Source of the DNA: an uncultured Lachnospiraceae bacterium
GTDB taxonomy: Bacteria > Bacillota > Clostridia > Lachnospirales > Lachnospiraceae
DNA length: 64,000 nt
Assembly: GCA_946566685.1 (NCBI GenBank)
Contig: CAMNXA010000005.1
Location: 1-64,000, forward strand
Reading direction: 5' to 3'
The notes beneath the pieces are model-generated. The model was not told the origin of the DNA, did not search any database, and saw only the letters and a list, made by a program, of their open reading frames with translations. Position 1 is the first letter of the stretch. The number at the start of each line of letters is the position of its first letter. Below, piece by piece: positions 43,209-52,478 of this stretch. Made by a program: the position numbers and the translations under genes.

Positions 43209-44585
43209 TCAGGATAAATCGTGGGTGCGGTTGCTCTCAATCTTGACATGGATGCCGTCCTGTATCAGCTTGCGGAAGAAATGCCGTTCCACATCGGCCT
43301 CGATGATGCTGCTGGCAAAGTTGATGGTCAGGATGTCTTCAAAACTGATGATGGCGCAGTTAGTGCGGGAGGAAAAGGGCTGGCCCATATAAATATCGAA
43401 GCGCTCGATATAGGGCTTCATAGCCTCCGGTACCTGCAAAGCCCCCATATTGGTGAGTCCGGCGGAGGAATTTTTATCCTGCACTCTTGTGTAGAAAGTT
43501 TTGACCACCAGATCCTTGATAAAGAGCGGCACCACGCGTATCAGAAGGTTATGCTGGGTGGCAGCATTGGTGGTGATATCGCCGCACAGGAATTTATCAT
43601 TAATATAATAACGCATGAAATTGTGGACTTGCGTCACGATCTCCTCGAAGCTGTATTCGCCAAGACGGGGATCGATGGAGGGATATACCATGGTGATAAA
43701 GTTGCGCAGGGTTTTGGAAGGAAAGAAGCGGCGCAGGTTCACCGGCATGGCGATGCGCACCGGGCGCAGCTTTAAGTGAAATTCCTCGTTCTGTTTCAGC
43801 AGCAGGGCGTAGAGCAGCACGGCATTTAAATATTCTGTGATGGTGGCGCCGTATCGTTTGGCGACAGCCATCACTTCCTGTACCGACAGGACACCGTCTA
43901 TGATGTTCAGCGTGTAGAAGGGTTCCTTGGTGCCGCGTACACGATAGGTCTTCTCGGCGGGGCGGGGCGGTTTAACCTTTGCGGTAGCATAACGCATATA
44001 GGCGTCTTCCAATTCTCCGGGATTGGGTGTCTCTTCAAGATTCAGGACAAAACCGGAAGGCGGGATGGTATGCCCCTGCATGCCGAGGTATACGGCTGTC
44101 AGCGTTTGCAGCAGACACATACCGCCGGTGCCGTCACCAAGACAGTGGTGTGCTTCCAGGGCAATCCGGCATCCATAATAGTATACCCTGATAAGATAAC
44201 GATTGTTACCCTTAAAGTGCATGGGCATACAGGGATTCTTGATATCTTCCCTCACATATGGCCCCGGCCTGTTATTGGGCTCCAAATAGCGCCAGAACAA
44301 GCCCTTCCTGATGGCCACTTTATAAGTGGGAAACCGAGGCAGCGTCTTGTCCAGAGCCTTTTGCAGAAGCACCGGGTCGATCTCTTCCTTTAAAACAACG
44401 GACAGACGATAGACAGATGAGAAGTCCCGCCGCTGTAAGGTGGGATAAACAATAGCAGACAGATCCAGCTTGTACCAGACATCCTTTTTGCTGCGGATGG
44501 ATTGTCTGGCGGCCTGCTTATTGGATGCCAGGCTGCTTTGTTTACGTTGGTTATTTTGTTTATTTGGATGTTTGTTTTGTGTCAT
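43209..44585 (-). CDS. Condensation-like acyltransferase (alcohol acetyltransferase type)
   Basis: The 458-residue protein shows the acyltransferase fold shared by chloramphenicol acetyltransferase and NRPS condensation domains: the catalytic H-H-C-L-G-D-G-T-G-G (HHxxxDG) at about residues 149-155, and the C-terminal segment with S-R-T-N-C-A-I-I-S-F. It has a low-complexity N-terminus rich in K, Q and N. No peptide-synthetase partner is seen. Its neighbours are a zinc-ribbon membrane protein and, divergently, an HSL-type esterase, consistent with making and breaking an ester. No Shine-Dalgarno sequence precedes ATG 44585. Confidence 0.82.
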   Translation of the reverse strand: MTQNKHPNKQNNQRKQSSLASNKQAARQSIRSKKDVWYKLDLSAIVYPTLQRRDFSSVYRLSVVLKEEIDPVLLQKALDKTLPRFPTYKVAIRKGLFWRYLEPNNRPGPYVREDIKNPCMPMHFKGNNRYLIRVYYYGCRIALEAHHCLGDGTGGMCLLQTLTAVYLGMQGHTIPPSGFVLNLEETPNPGELEDAYMRYATAKVKPPRPAEKTYRVRGTKEPFYTLNIIDGVLSVQEVMAVAKRYGATITEYLNAVLLYALLLKQNEEFHLKLRPVRIAMPVNLRRFFPSKTLRNFITMVYPSIDPRLGEYSFEEIVTQVHNFMRYYINDKFLCGDITTNAATQHNLLIRVVPLFIKDLVVKTFYTRVQDKNSSAGLTNMGALQVPEAMKPYIERFDIYMGQPFSSRTNCAIISFEDILTINFASSIIEADVERHFFRKLIQDGIHVKIESNRTHDLS

Positions 44586-44630
44586 AATTTTCGGTAAGAC
44601 AAGAGATTATTTTTATGGTAGTAGGAAAAA

Positions 44631-44723
44631 CTTCCGCTTATCCGAGTCCGCGAAGCGGAAAGTTTCCGTTTATTCGAGTCCGCGAAGCGGATCTTGCAAA
44701 GTAATTTGCTTCGCAAATTACTT
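44631..44723. repeat. Repeat cluster: two GCGAAGC units and one perfect hairpin
   Basis: Two units (44631-44661 and 44663-44695) share the core CGAGTCCGCGAAGCGGA and each can form a stem. They are followed by AAGTAATTTGC-TTC-GCAAATTACTT (44699-44723), a perfect 11-bp hairpin with T's after it. The cluster lies in the 277-base gap between the divergent acyltransferase and esterase genes. Confidence 0.75.
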
Positions 44724-44862
44724 TTAGTATCGTTTAAAGTATAACACACATCCTCAATTTTATGGTAAAATATAAATAAAATTAATAATATTTTATTTTT
44801 TTATAATAGATACCCTTTTCGACAGAATACGCGGTAAATCAGGAAGAAATCACGGAGGTACT

Positions 44863-45780
44863 ATGAGCAGGGCAGATAAGAAAAATGCGAACTTGATGAA
44901 TCTGATCAAGAGAATGCACGGTGCGGTAGAGAATGTGGACATTGAGAAACACCGCCAGTCGCAGGATTATTTTGGGGCGCTTCTTGGCAATAAGAAGGAA
45001 GTGATTGTGGAGGATCTGGAGATTGTCATAGAGCCGGATGCAGGAAGGATTCTGCATGGGGAGTGGACTTATGTAAACCGAGCGCATATGAAAAAATATG
45101 TGATCCTCTATTGTCATGGGGGTGGTTACTCTACGGGCAGCAGTCTCTATGCGAGAACACTGACCACCAAACTGGCTACTTCTACCTCCATGGATGTACT
45201 ATGTTTTGACTACAGGCTTGCGCCGGAGCACCCTTATCCCGCAGCTTTGGAGGACGCCATGCAGGTATGGAATTATCTGATGCTTTTGGGATATGGGGCC
45301 AGGGATGTTATTCTGGCCGGGGATTCTGCGGGCGGTAACTTAGCACTCTGTCTGGCTTTGCAGTTGAAGAAGGAAGGGCGTCTGATGCCCCGCGGCCTGG
45401 TGCTGATGTCACCCTGGACAGACCTTACGGTTTCCGGAAAGTCTCATATAACAAAGGCGGATATTGATCCGGTTTTGAATGCGGAGTATCTGGAACGGAT
45501 GATCGTCAATTATGCGCAAGGCCAGGATCTGACGAACCCTATGATATCACCGCTTTTTGGTGATTATGATGGGTTCCCGCCTACATATATTCAGGTGGGG
45601 AACAATGAGATCTTGCAGGACGATGCGGTCATGCTCTATAAGAAGTTATTGAAGGCCAATGTATCTGTCAAGCTGGATATGTTCCGCGGTATGTGGCATG
45701 TGTTCCAGATGTCCCCCTTTAAGACGGCTTATGAGGCCATGGACAAGAATGCGGAATTTATCTATGATATCTGCCGCTGA
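44863..45780 (+). CDS. HSL-type alpha/beta hydrolase (esterase)
   Basis: The 305-residue protein is a hormone-sensitive-lipase-like esterase: oxyanion motif H-G-G-G-Y-S-T-G-S at about 85-93, nucleophile elbow A-G-D-S-A-G-G-N at about 150-157, and a C-terminal catalytic His in G-M-W-H-V-F-Q-M. It is cytoplasmic, with no signal peptide. ATG 44863 has CGGAGG upstream. A perfect hairpin terminator follows the stop codon immediately. It is divergent from the acyltransferase gene and may act on the same ester. Confidence 0.92.
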   Translation: MSRADKKNANLMNLIKRMHGAVENVDIEKHRQSQDYFGALLGNKKEVIVEDLEIVIEPDAGRILHGEWTYVNRAHMKKYVILYCHGGGYSTGSSLYARTLTTKLATSTSMDVLCFDYRLAPEHPYPAALEDAMQVWNYLMLLGYGARDVILAGDSAGGNLALCLALQLKKEGRLMPRGLVLMSPWTDLTVSGKSHITKADIDPVLNAEYLERMIVNYAQGQDLTNPMISPLFGDYDGFPPTYIQVGNNEILQDDAVMLYKKLLKANVSVKLDMFRGMWHVFQMSPFKTAYEAMDKNAEFIYDICR

Positions 45781-45809
45781 GGTAAATTCCGAAGGAATTT
45801 ACCTTTTTT
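45781..45809 (+). terminator. Rho-independent terminator of the esterase gene
   Basis: GGTAAATTCC-gaa-GGAATTTACC is a perfect 10-bp hairpin followed by TTTTTT, immediately after the stop codon. The core ATTCCGAAGGAAT is the same module as in the repeats at 1597 and 36647. Confidence 0.9.
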
Positions 45810-45893
45810 ATGGAATGGGAAAAGGATTCCGGCGCTTTTGGGCGAATAATAGTAGTAGACGGTTGTTTTTTGATAGAGAAGAAAGGCATACCT

Positions 45894-46898
45894 ATGAATA
45901 TACGGGAAAGTTTGGAACAGTGGGAGAAAGAGTATCTAAGTCCCTATGCCATGCTCAGTATGAATTCCAGGGGGAGGCTTAAGGAGGAAGAGCAGTGCGA
46001 TATCCGTCCGGTTTTTCAAAGAGACAGGGACAGGATCATACATAGTAAGTCGTTTCGGCGTCTGAAAGATAAGACCCAGGTATTCTTAACCCCCGAGGGA
46101 GATCACTACAGGACGCGTCTGACGCATACGCTGGAGGTCAGTCAGACGGCCAGAACCATTGCCAAGGCTTTACAATTAAACGAGGATCTGGTGGAGGCCA
46201 TTGCGCTTGGACATGATCTGGGCCATACGCCTTTTGGACATGCTGGAGAGCGGGCTTTGGACAGGGTGTGTCCTTATGGTTTTAAACATAACGAACAGAG
46301 TGTGCGGACTGTGGATATGCTGGAGAAGGATGGAAGAGGCATCAATCTGACCCATGAAGTGCGGGATGGAATCCTGAATCATCAGACGTCCGGGATGCCG
46401 TCTACACTGGAAGGCAAGATTGTCCGGCTGGCCGATAAGATAGCCTATATTCATCATGACATGGATGATGCGGTACGGGCGGGTATCTTAAAGGAAGCGG
46501 ATGTGCCGCGGGAGATTGGCTCCGTAATCGGTTACAGCTGTGGTCAGCGCCTGGACTTTTTTATTCATAATATTGTGACCAACAGCCGTGATAAGGATGA
46601 TATCTGTATGTCTCCGGAAGTGGCAGAGGCCATGAAAAAAATGCGGGATTTTATGTTCCGGTATGTCTATAGGAATCCCATTGCCAAGAGTGAGGAAGGC
46701 AAGGCAGAGAACCTGATCGTGACATTGTATGAGCACTATCTGGTGCATACGGAGAAACTTCCTAACTTTTTGTTCAGGCTTTTGGATGCGGGAGAACCAC
46801 TTGAGAAGATTGTGTGCGATTATATCAGCTCCATGACAGACCGGTTTGCCATTGCACAGTATCAGAAGATTTTTATCCCGAAGACATGGCATGGTTGA
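45894..46898 (+). CDS. dgt: Deoxyguanosinetriphosphate triphosphohydrolase-like protein
   Basis: The 334-residue protein has the HD-domain dNTPase pattern: F-R-R-L-K-D-K-T-Q-V-F, T-H-T-L-E-V-S-Q, A-L-G-H-D-L-G-H-T-P-F-G-H-A-G-E and a later L-A-D-K-I-A-Y-I-H-H-D. These enzymes hydrolyse dNTPs to nucleoside and triphosphate and help limit the dNTP pool. At about 335 residues it matches the short dgt family of Clostridia. ATG 45894 has AAAGGC upstream; the in-frame ATG at 45810 adds an unrelated N-terminus. It opens the dgt - dnaG - rpoD - trmK - nucleoside kinase block. Confidence 0.93.
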   Translation: MNIRESLEQWEKEYLSPYAMLSMNSRGRLKEEEQCDIRPVFQRDRDRIIHSKSFRRLKDKTQVFLTPEGDHYRTRLTHTLEVSQTARTIAKALQLNEDLVEAIALGHDLGHTPFGHAGERALDRVCPYGFKHNEQSVRTVDMLEKDGRGINLTHEVRDGILNHQTSGMPSTLEGKIVRLADKIAYIHHDMDDAVRAGILKEADVPREIGSVIGYSCGQRLDFFIHNIVTNSRDKDDICMSPEVAEAMKKMRDFMFRYVYRNPIAKSEEGKAENLIVTLYEHYLVHTEKLPNFLFRLLDAGEPLEKIVCDYISSMTDRFAIAQYQKIFIPKTWHG

Positions 46899-46925
46899 TG
46901 GATAGTTATAGTGGGAAGGGACAAG

Positions 46926-48698
46926 ATGCGTTATCCGGAAGAACTGATCGAAGAGATCAGAATGAAAAACGATATCGTGGAAGTAATCTCGGGCTATGTC
47001 CGGATGCAGAAGAAGGGAAGCAGTTATTTCGGGCTGTGCCCGTTTCATAATGAAAAATCCCCCTCTTTTTCGGTATCTCCCGGCAAGCAGATGTATTATT
47101 GCTTCGGCTGCGGTGCGGGCGGCAATGTGATCACTTTTTTGATGGAATATGAAAATGCCACTTTTCAGGAGGCAGTTAAAATGCTGGCCGACCGGGCCGG
47201 CGTATCTTTGCCGGAAGTGGAATACTCGGAGGAGATGCGAAGAAAGGAAGGCCGGCGGGCCAGACTTCTGGAAGTCAATAAGGCGGCCGCCAGATATTAC
47301 TACTATCTGCTGCGTTCTGACAGAGGGAAGATTGGCTACCGTTATCTGGCAGGCCGTGCGCTTTCGGACGAGACCATGAAAAAGTTTGGTTTGGGGTATG
47401 CGGACGGTGCGGGCTCTGACCTGACAGCTTACCTAAAGTCAAAGGGATACACGGATGACCTGATCACCGAGTCGGGGCTGACCGGTTTTGATGAGAAACG
47501 GGGCGTGCACGACAAGTTCTGGAACCGGGTCATGTTTCCAATCCAGGATGCCAACCACAGGGTCATAGGATTCGGCGGCCGTGTGATGGGGGATGCCAAA
47601 CCCAAGTACTTAAATTCGCCGGAGACGGCGATCTTTGATAAAAGCCGTAATCTGTACGGATTGAACTTTGCCAGGACTTCCAGAAAGGGAAATATGATCC
47701 TGTGCGAGGGCTATATGGATGTGATTGCCATGCACCAGGCCGGCTTTACCCAGGCGGTGGCTTCGTTGGGAACGGCTTTCACGGCGGGACAGGCCGCGCT
47801 TTTAAAACGCTATGCGGATGAGGTGCTTCTGGCATATGACAGCGATGGAGCGGGCACCAATGCGGCGCTGCGGGCTATCGGCATACTGAGGGAAGCGGGA
47901 ATACGGGGGCGGGTCATAGATATGCAGCCCTACAAGGATCCGGATGAATTTGTCAAGAATCTGGGGGCGGAAGCCTTTCAGGAGAGGCTGGATCAGGCGC
48001 AGAACAGTTTCTTTTTTGAGTTAAAGATTCTGGAGCGGGATTATCAGATGGACGATCCGGAGTCCAAGACAGCGTTTCATCGGGAAATCGCCAGGAAGCT
48101 GTGCGGTTTCGAGGAAGAGGTGGAGCGGGAGAATTATATAGAATCTGTGGCCAGGCATTATCATATCGGTTATGAGAACCTGCGAAAACTGGTGAGCAGT
48201 TATGCCGCCCGTACCGGGTTAGTCAAACCGGTGGAGAGGCCGAAGAGTACGGTCTCTTCCAAGCCCAAACCACAGGATAATATCAAGAAATCGCAGCGGC
48301 TCCTGCTGACCTGGATCGTGGAGGAACCGAAAGTGTATCCGAAGATAAAGCCCTATATCCGGGCACAGGATTTCACCGAGGAACTTTACAGACAGGTAGC
48401 GGACAGGCTGTTTGCAGGACTGGAGCAGGGAGATTTTAACCCGGCATCCATTATCAGCGCCTTTGAGGAGGAAGAGGAACAGCGGGCGGTAGCAGAACTG
48501 TTCAATACGAAACTGTCAGAACTTACCACGGATCAGGAGCGGGAGAAGGCTTTCCGTGATATCGTGTATGCGGTGAAGAAGAACAGTTTTGATTATTATT
48601 CCGCCAGGATGGGTTCGGATATGGAGGCGTTAAATCAGGTAATTCAGGGTAAAAAAGAACTGGAAGAACTTAGCAAAACGCATATTTCCCTGCAATAA
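46926..48698 (+). CDS. dnaG: DNA primase
   Basis: The 590-residue primase makes RNA primers at the replication fork. It has the CHC2 zinc finger (L-C-P-F-H, C-F-G-C-G-A-G-G at about residues 37-62), the catalytic core with L-C-E-G-Y-M-D-V-I-A-M-H and Y-D-S-D-G-A-G of the Toprim fold, and a C-terminal helical DnaB-interaction domain. ATG 46926 has GGGAAGGG six bases upstream; an in-frame start at 46911 lies ahead. The rpoD gene follows, the conserved macromolecular-synthesis arrangement. Confidence 0.97.
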   Translation: MRYPEELIEEIRMKNDIVEVISGYVRMQKKGSSYFGLCPFHNEKSPSFSVSPGKQMYYCFGCGAGGNVITFLMEYENATFQEAVKMLADRAGVSLPEVEYSEEMRRKEGRRARLLEVNKAAARYYYYLLRSDRGKIGYRYLAGRALSDETMKKFGLGYADGAGSDLTAYLKSKGYTDDLITESGLTGFDEKRGVHDKFWNRVMFPIQDANHRVIGFGGRVMGDAKPKYLNSPETAIFDKSRNLYGLNFARTSRKGNMILCEGYMDVIAMHQAGFTQAVASLGTAFTAGQAALLKRYADEVLLAYDSDGAGTNAALRAIGILREAGIRGRVIDMQPYKDPDEFVKNLGAEAFQERLDQAQNSFFFELKILERDYQMDDPESKTAFHREIARKLCGFEEEVERENYIESVARHYHIGYENLRKLVSSYAARTGLVKPVERPKSTVSSKPKPQDNIKKSQRLLLTWIVEEPKVYPKIKPYIRAQDFTEELYRQVADRLFAGLEQGDFNPASIISAFEEEEEQRAVAELFNTKLSELTTDQEREKAFRDIVYAVKKNSFDYYSARMGSDMEALNQVIQGKKELEELSKTHISLQ

Positions 48699-48772
48699 GG
48701 GCAAGATAATCGAAAAAAGGCGCAAGTTCAGAGAGTAACAGCAGTTGAAACATAGGAAGGATGGGCCAATTA

Positions 48773-49885
48773 ATGGACGAGAACGTACAGGCAAAGTTTG
48801 AGGAGCGGTTAAAAGAACTCCTGGCTATTGCAAAGAAGAAAAAGAACATTCTGGAGTATCAGGAGATCAATGATTTTTTTGCGGACATGTCTTTGGAGGA
48901 AGAGCAGTTCGACAAGATTTTGGAAACCCTGGAACAGAATAGTGTGGATATTCTGCGCATCACCGAGGATGATGATGTGGACGATGAGGAGATCATCCTG
49001 ACGGAAGAGGACGATGTGGATGTGGAGAACCTTGACCTGTCTGTGCCGGATGGTATCAGCATCGAGGATCCGGTCAGGATGTATCTGAAAGAGATTGGCA
49101 AGGTGCCGCTTTTAAGTGCAGAGGAAGAGATTGAACTGGCCAAGAAGATGGAGATGGGCGATCTGGAGTCCAAGCAGCGTCTGGCGGAGGCCAATTTACG
49201 TCTGGTGGTCAGCATTGCGAAGCGCTATGTGGGGCGCGGTATGCTCTTTTTGGATCTGATCCAGGAGGGAAATCTGGGATTGATCAAGGCGGTAGAAAAG
49301 TTTGATTACCGCAAGGGATATAAGTTCTCTACCTATGCTACCTGGTGGATCAGGCAGGCCATCACCAGGGCCATTGCCGATCAGGCGCGGACCATCCGTA
49401 TTCCCGTGCATATGGTGGAGACCATCAACAAGCTGATCCGTGTGAGCAGACAGCTTTTGCAGGAACTGGGAAGGGAACCTACCCCGGAAGAGATTGCGGA
49501 ACAGATGAATATGCCGGTGGAACGGGTGCGTGAGATTTTGAAGATATCTCAGGAGCCGGTATCTTTGGAGACGCCGATCGGGGAGGAGGAAGACAGTCAT
49601 TTAGGGGACTTTATTCAGGATGACAATGTTCCGGTACCCGCGGATGCCGCCGCTTTTACGTTATTAAAGGAACAGCTGGTGGAGGTGCTCGGCACCCTGA
49701 CGGAGCGGGAACAGAAGGTGTTAAGGCTGCGGTTCGGGCTGGATGATGGACGGGCACGGACGCTTGAGGAAGTGGGTAAGGAGTTTAATGTGACCCGTGA
49801 GAGGATCAGGCAGATTGAGGCCAAGGCGCTCCGGAAGCTGCGTCATCCCAGCAGAAGCCGCAAATTAAAGGATTATCTGGACTGA
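48773..49885 (+). CDS. rpoD: RNA polymerase primary sigma factor SigA
   Basis: The 370-residue protein is the housekeeping sigma factor. Region 1.2 ([20 protein letters not shown]), region 2 ([32 protein letters not shown]), region 3 ([20 protein letters not shown]) and region 4.2 ([20 protein letters not shown]) are all intact. The start is ATG 48773, typical for the family; ATG 48761 sits right against the AGGAAGG sequence. It follows dnaG by 74 bases. It would recognise the many TTGACA/TATAAT promoters in this window. Confidence 0.97.
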   Translation: MDENVQAKFEERLKELLAIAKKKKNILEYQEINDFFADMSLEEEQFDKILETLEQNSVDILRITEDDDVDDEEIILTEEDDVDVENLDLSVPDGISIEDPVRMYLKEIGKVPLLSAEEEIELAKKMEMGDLESKQRLAEANLRLVVSIAKRYVGRGMLFLDLIQEGNLGLIKAVEKFDYRKGYKFSTYATWWIRQAITRAIADQARTIRIPVHMVETINKLIRVSRQLLQELGREPTPEEIAEQMNMPVERVREILKISQEPVSLETPIGEEEDSHLGDFIQDDNVPVPADAAAFTLLKEQLVEVLGTLTEREQKVLRLRFGLDDGRARTLEEVGKEFNVTRERIRQIEAKALRKLRHPSRSRKLKDYLD

Positions 49886-50685
49886 TGCGGTCAGATATGC
49901 TATCGAAGAGATTGCAGACAGTGGCCGATATGGTGACCTGGGGAAATCGTGTCTGCGATGTGGGATGTGATCATGGATATGTTTCCATTTATCTGGTAAA
50001 GCAGGGCATCAGTCCGGGTGTTCTGGCCATGGATGTTCGAAAAGGGCCCCTTGGCGCAGCCAGGGAACATGTGGCAGAGCAGGATTTGTCAGACCGGATT
50101 GAGACGAGATTATCGGATGGTTTACATAACTATAATTTGGGAGAAGCCCAGTCTCTGATCTGCGCCGGTATGGGCGGCAGGCTGATGCGGCGGATTCTGG
50201 AGGAGGACAAAGAAAAGACAGATTCCTTTCGGGAATTGATATTGCAGCCCCAGTCTGAGATAGAAGAGTTCCGGAGGTTTTTGCGGGAGAATGCCTATCT
50301 GATTCAGGAGGAAGAGATTCTGGAGGAAGACGGGAAGTTTTATCAGGTGATGCGGGCGGTGCCGGCGGGAAGGCAGACGGCCGGAGAGCACGGTACGGTG
50401 TGCGGTGGGAACGAAACGGTTACAAGAATCAGATGGCTCGTAGGGCAGCAGGAATTGCCGGGAAAGGAGTTATGTAAACTCGAGGACCGTTACGGCCCTG
50501 TGAATCTTAATAAAAAAACAAGTGTTCTTTTATCTTATTTATCCCGTGAAGAGCAGATTTACGGGGAAATCCTTGAGAATCTGCGAAAGAACGGATTGTC
50601 GGATGATAAGAGAAGAATCAGATATGCTCAGATGGGAGAACTGTTGCAGGATTGCCGAAAAGTATTAGCTTTATTATATGGATGA
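49885..50685 (+). CDS. trmK: tRNA (adenine-N1)-methyltransferase
   Basis: The 266-residue protein is a class I SAM methyltransferase: V-C-D-V-G-C-D-H-G-Y-V-S-I motif I, D-V-R-K-G-P-L-G-A-A, R-L-S-D-G-L-H-N, and I-C-A-G-M-G-G-R-L-M-R-R-I-L typical of TrmK, which methylates A22 in tRNA. Its ATG overlaps the rpoD stop (TGATG), indicating coupling. It contains two copies of the TTATGTAAAC motif (50120 and 50470), which use the uncommon codons TTA and TGT. A nucleoside kinase gene follows. Confidence 0.93.
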   Translation: MRSDMLSKRLQTVADMVTWGNRVCDVGCDHGYVSIYLVKQGISPGVLAMDVRKGPLGAAREHVAEQDLSDRIETRLSDGLHNYNLGEAQSLICAGMGGRLMRRILEEDKEKTDSFRELILQPQSEIEEFRRFLRENAYLIQEEEILEEDGKFYQVMRAVPAGRQTAGEHGTVCGGNETVTRIRWLVGQQELPGKELCKLEDRYGPVNLNKKTSVLLSYLSREEQIYGEILENLRKNGLSDDKRRIRYAQMGELLQDCRKVLALLYG

Positions 50686-50739
50686 AATAATTATTTGATA
50701 TTAAATTTATATATGTTTTGAAGTTCACGGTTAACATAA
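50120..50739. repeat. Cluster of three TTATGTWAAC motif copies
   Basis: Three copies occur here: GTTTACATAA at 50120-50129, TTATGTAAAC at 50470-50479 and GTTAACATAA at 50730-50739. Further copies, in the same family, lie at 6496, 13369, 16659, 19885, 24133, 25199, 26681, 28938, 45069, 54089, 54222 and 60343 (10 bases each). The motif appears in coding and noncoding sequence, on both strands and in several reading frames. Confidence 0.75.
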
Positions 50740-50768
50740 TTTTTCAAAAGCGGAAGGAGGACTTGCCT

Positions 50769-52424
50769 GTGGTTACGATCAAAATCAATGGAAAAGAGAG
50801 GCTTTATGAGGATGGCATCAAGTATGAGATCATAGCGGAGGAGCATCAGAATGAGTATGTGAGTCAGATTGCCTTAGTGACGGTGAATGGCAAGATCCGG
50901 GAATTGATGAAACGCGTTGACAGGGATTGTGAACTGGAATTTATTACCTGTTCGGATCAGATCGGCCATAAGACATACGTAAGGACAGCGATTATGTTGA
51001 TGCTGAAGGCGATCAAAGATGTGGCAGGGCTGGAGGCGGCCGCCAATGTGAAGGTGGAGTTTGCCATTGGTGCAGGTTACTATTGCGCATTCCGAAACGG
51101 TCTGCATCTGGACGAAAAGACCATTGAGAGAGTGAAAGAACGTATGGGTGAACTGGTGGATATGGATCTTCTGGTGACCAAGAAGGCTTATCCGGCAGAC
51201 GAAGCAGTGGCGCTTTTTAAGGAAAACGGCATGATGGATAAGGTATCTTTATTCCGTTACCGCCGGAGTTCCAACATCAATGTTTATTGTATGGGTGATT
51301 ATTATGACTATTTTTATGGCTATATGATGCCCAGTACCGGTTATATCAAGACTTTCGATCTCTTTGCCTATGAGGACGGCATCATCCTGCTTTTGCCGGA
51401 AAAGGAAGATCCGGAGACCCTGCCGGAGTTCGTGCCCAGGAAGAAACTGTTCCAGACACTGATGACCACAGGGGAGTGGGGGAAGGATATCGGGATTGAT
51501 ACGGTGGGAGATCTGAACAACCAGATCTGCCAGGGCAGTATCTCCGAAATGATCCATGTGCAGGAAGCTTTGCAGGAAAGACGCATCAGTGAGATCGCCA
51601 GGGATATTGCGAGACGGGAAGGCGTGAAGTTTGTAATGATAGCCGGCCCTTCCTCATCGGGTAAGACTACCTTTTCCCACAGATTGTCTGTCCAGCTGCG
51701 CACTTATGGTTTAAGGCCGCATCCGATCGGACTGGACAACTATTATCTGGATCATGACAAGACGCCTTTGGACGATGCAGGCAATCCCGACTTTGAGTGT
51801 CTGGAAGCTTTGGATGTCGAGCAGTTTAATAAAGATATGACAGACCTTCTCGCAGGTAAGACAGTACAGCTGCCGACTTTTAACTTTAAGACGGGCAAGA
51901 GAGAATACAGCGGCAAGGAGACAGTTCTTGGCAAGGGAGATATTCTTGTGATCGAGGGGATACACGGACTCAACGAGAAAATGTCCTATTCCCTGCCGGC
52001 AGAAAGTAAATATAAGATATATATCAGCGCGCTGACTACGCTGAATGTGGATGAGCATAACAGGATTCCTACTACAGATAACAGACTGCTGCGCCGGATG
52101 GTGCGGGATGCCAGGACAAGGGGAACCTCGGCGCAGAGGACAATCGCCATGTGGTCATCAGTCAGACGGGGCGAAGAGAAATACATATTCCCCTTCCAGG
52201 AGGAGGCGGATGCCATGTTTAATTCAGCGATGCTTTATGAACTGGCTGTACTCAAACAGTATGCGGAACCTCTGCTTTTTAGTATAAAGAAAGGGGAACC
52301 GGGGTATTATGAGGCCAAGAGGCTCTTAAAGTTCCTCGAATATTTCCTGGGTGTCAGCAGTGAGGAATTGCCTAAAAATTCCCTTTGCAGGGAGTTCGTG
52401 GGCGGCAGTTGTTTTGATGTATAG
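50769..52424 (+). CDS. Nucleoside (uridine) kinase with N-terminal TGS-like region
   Basis: The 551-residue protein has an N-terminal TGS/ThrRS-like part (about 1-260) and a C-terminal uridine-kinase-like P-loop domain: A-G-P-S-S-S-G-K-T-T at about residues 292-301, then D-N-Y-Y-L-D-H-D and I-E-G-I-H-G-L-N-E-K. It should phosphorylate a nucleoside such as uridine or cytidine in the cytoplasm; family members are fused to TGS domains. The start is GTG 50769, with AAGGAGG eight bases upstream; a TTG at 50718 is too far from any site. A degenerate double-hairpin repeat lies right after it. Confidence 0.88.
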   Translation: MVTIKINGKERLYEDGIKYEIIAEEHQNEYVSQIALVTVNGKIRELMKRVDRDCELEFITCSDQIGHKTYVRTAIMLMLKAIKDVAGLEAAANVKVEFAIGAGYYCAFRNGLHLDEKTIERVKERMGELVDMDLLVTKKAYPADEAVALFKENGMMDKVSLFRYRRSSNINVYCMGDYYDYFYGYMMPSTGYIKTFDLFAYEDGIILLLPEKEDPETLPEFVPRKKLFQTLMTTGEWGKDIGIDTVGDLNNQICQGSISEMIHVQEALQERRISEIARDIARREGVKFVMIAGPSSSGKTTFSHRLSVQLRTYGLRPHPIGLDNYYLDHDKTPLDDAGNPDFECLEALDVEQFNKDMTDLLAGKTVQLPTFNFKTGKREYSGKETVLGKGDILVIEGIHGLNEKMSYSLPAESKYKIYISALTTLNVDEHNRIPTTDNRLLRRMVRDARTRGTSAQRTIAMWSSVRRGEEKYIFPFQEEADAMFNSAMLYELAVLKQYAEPLLFSIKKGEPGYYEAKRLLKFLEYFLGVSSEELPKNSLCREFVGGSCFDV

Positions 52425-52462
52425 ACGCAAACTCGGCAGCTTGCGTCTCAAGAATTGCAGCA
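52424..52462 (-). repeat. Diverged copy of the double-hairpin repeat
   Basis: Reading the minus strand, GCTGCAATTCTTGAGACG followed by CAAGCTGCCGAGTTTGCGTC aligns with the units at 5870-5904 and 5962-5996. The GACGCAA/TTGCGTC hairpin at the end of the nucleoside kinase gene is intact, while the AAGAATTGC arm has lost its partner. It may serve as the kinase terminator. Confidence 0.65.
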
Positions 52463-52478
52463 GTTATGATGCAATGAT

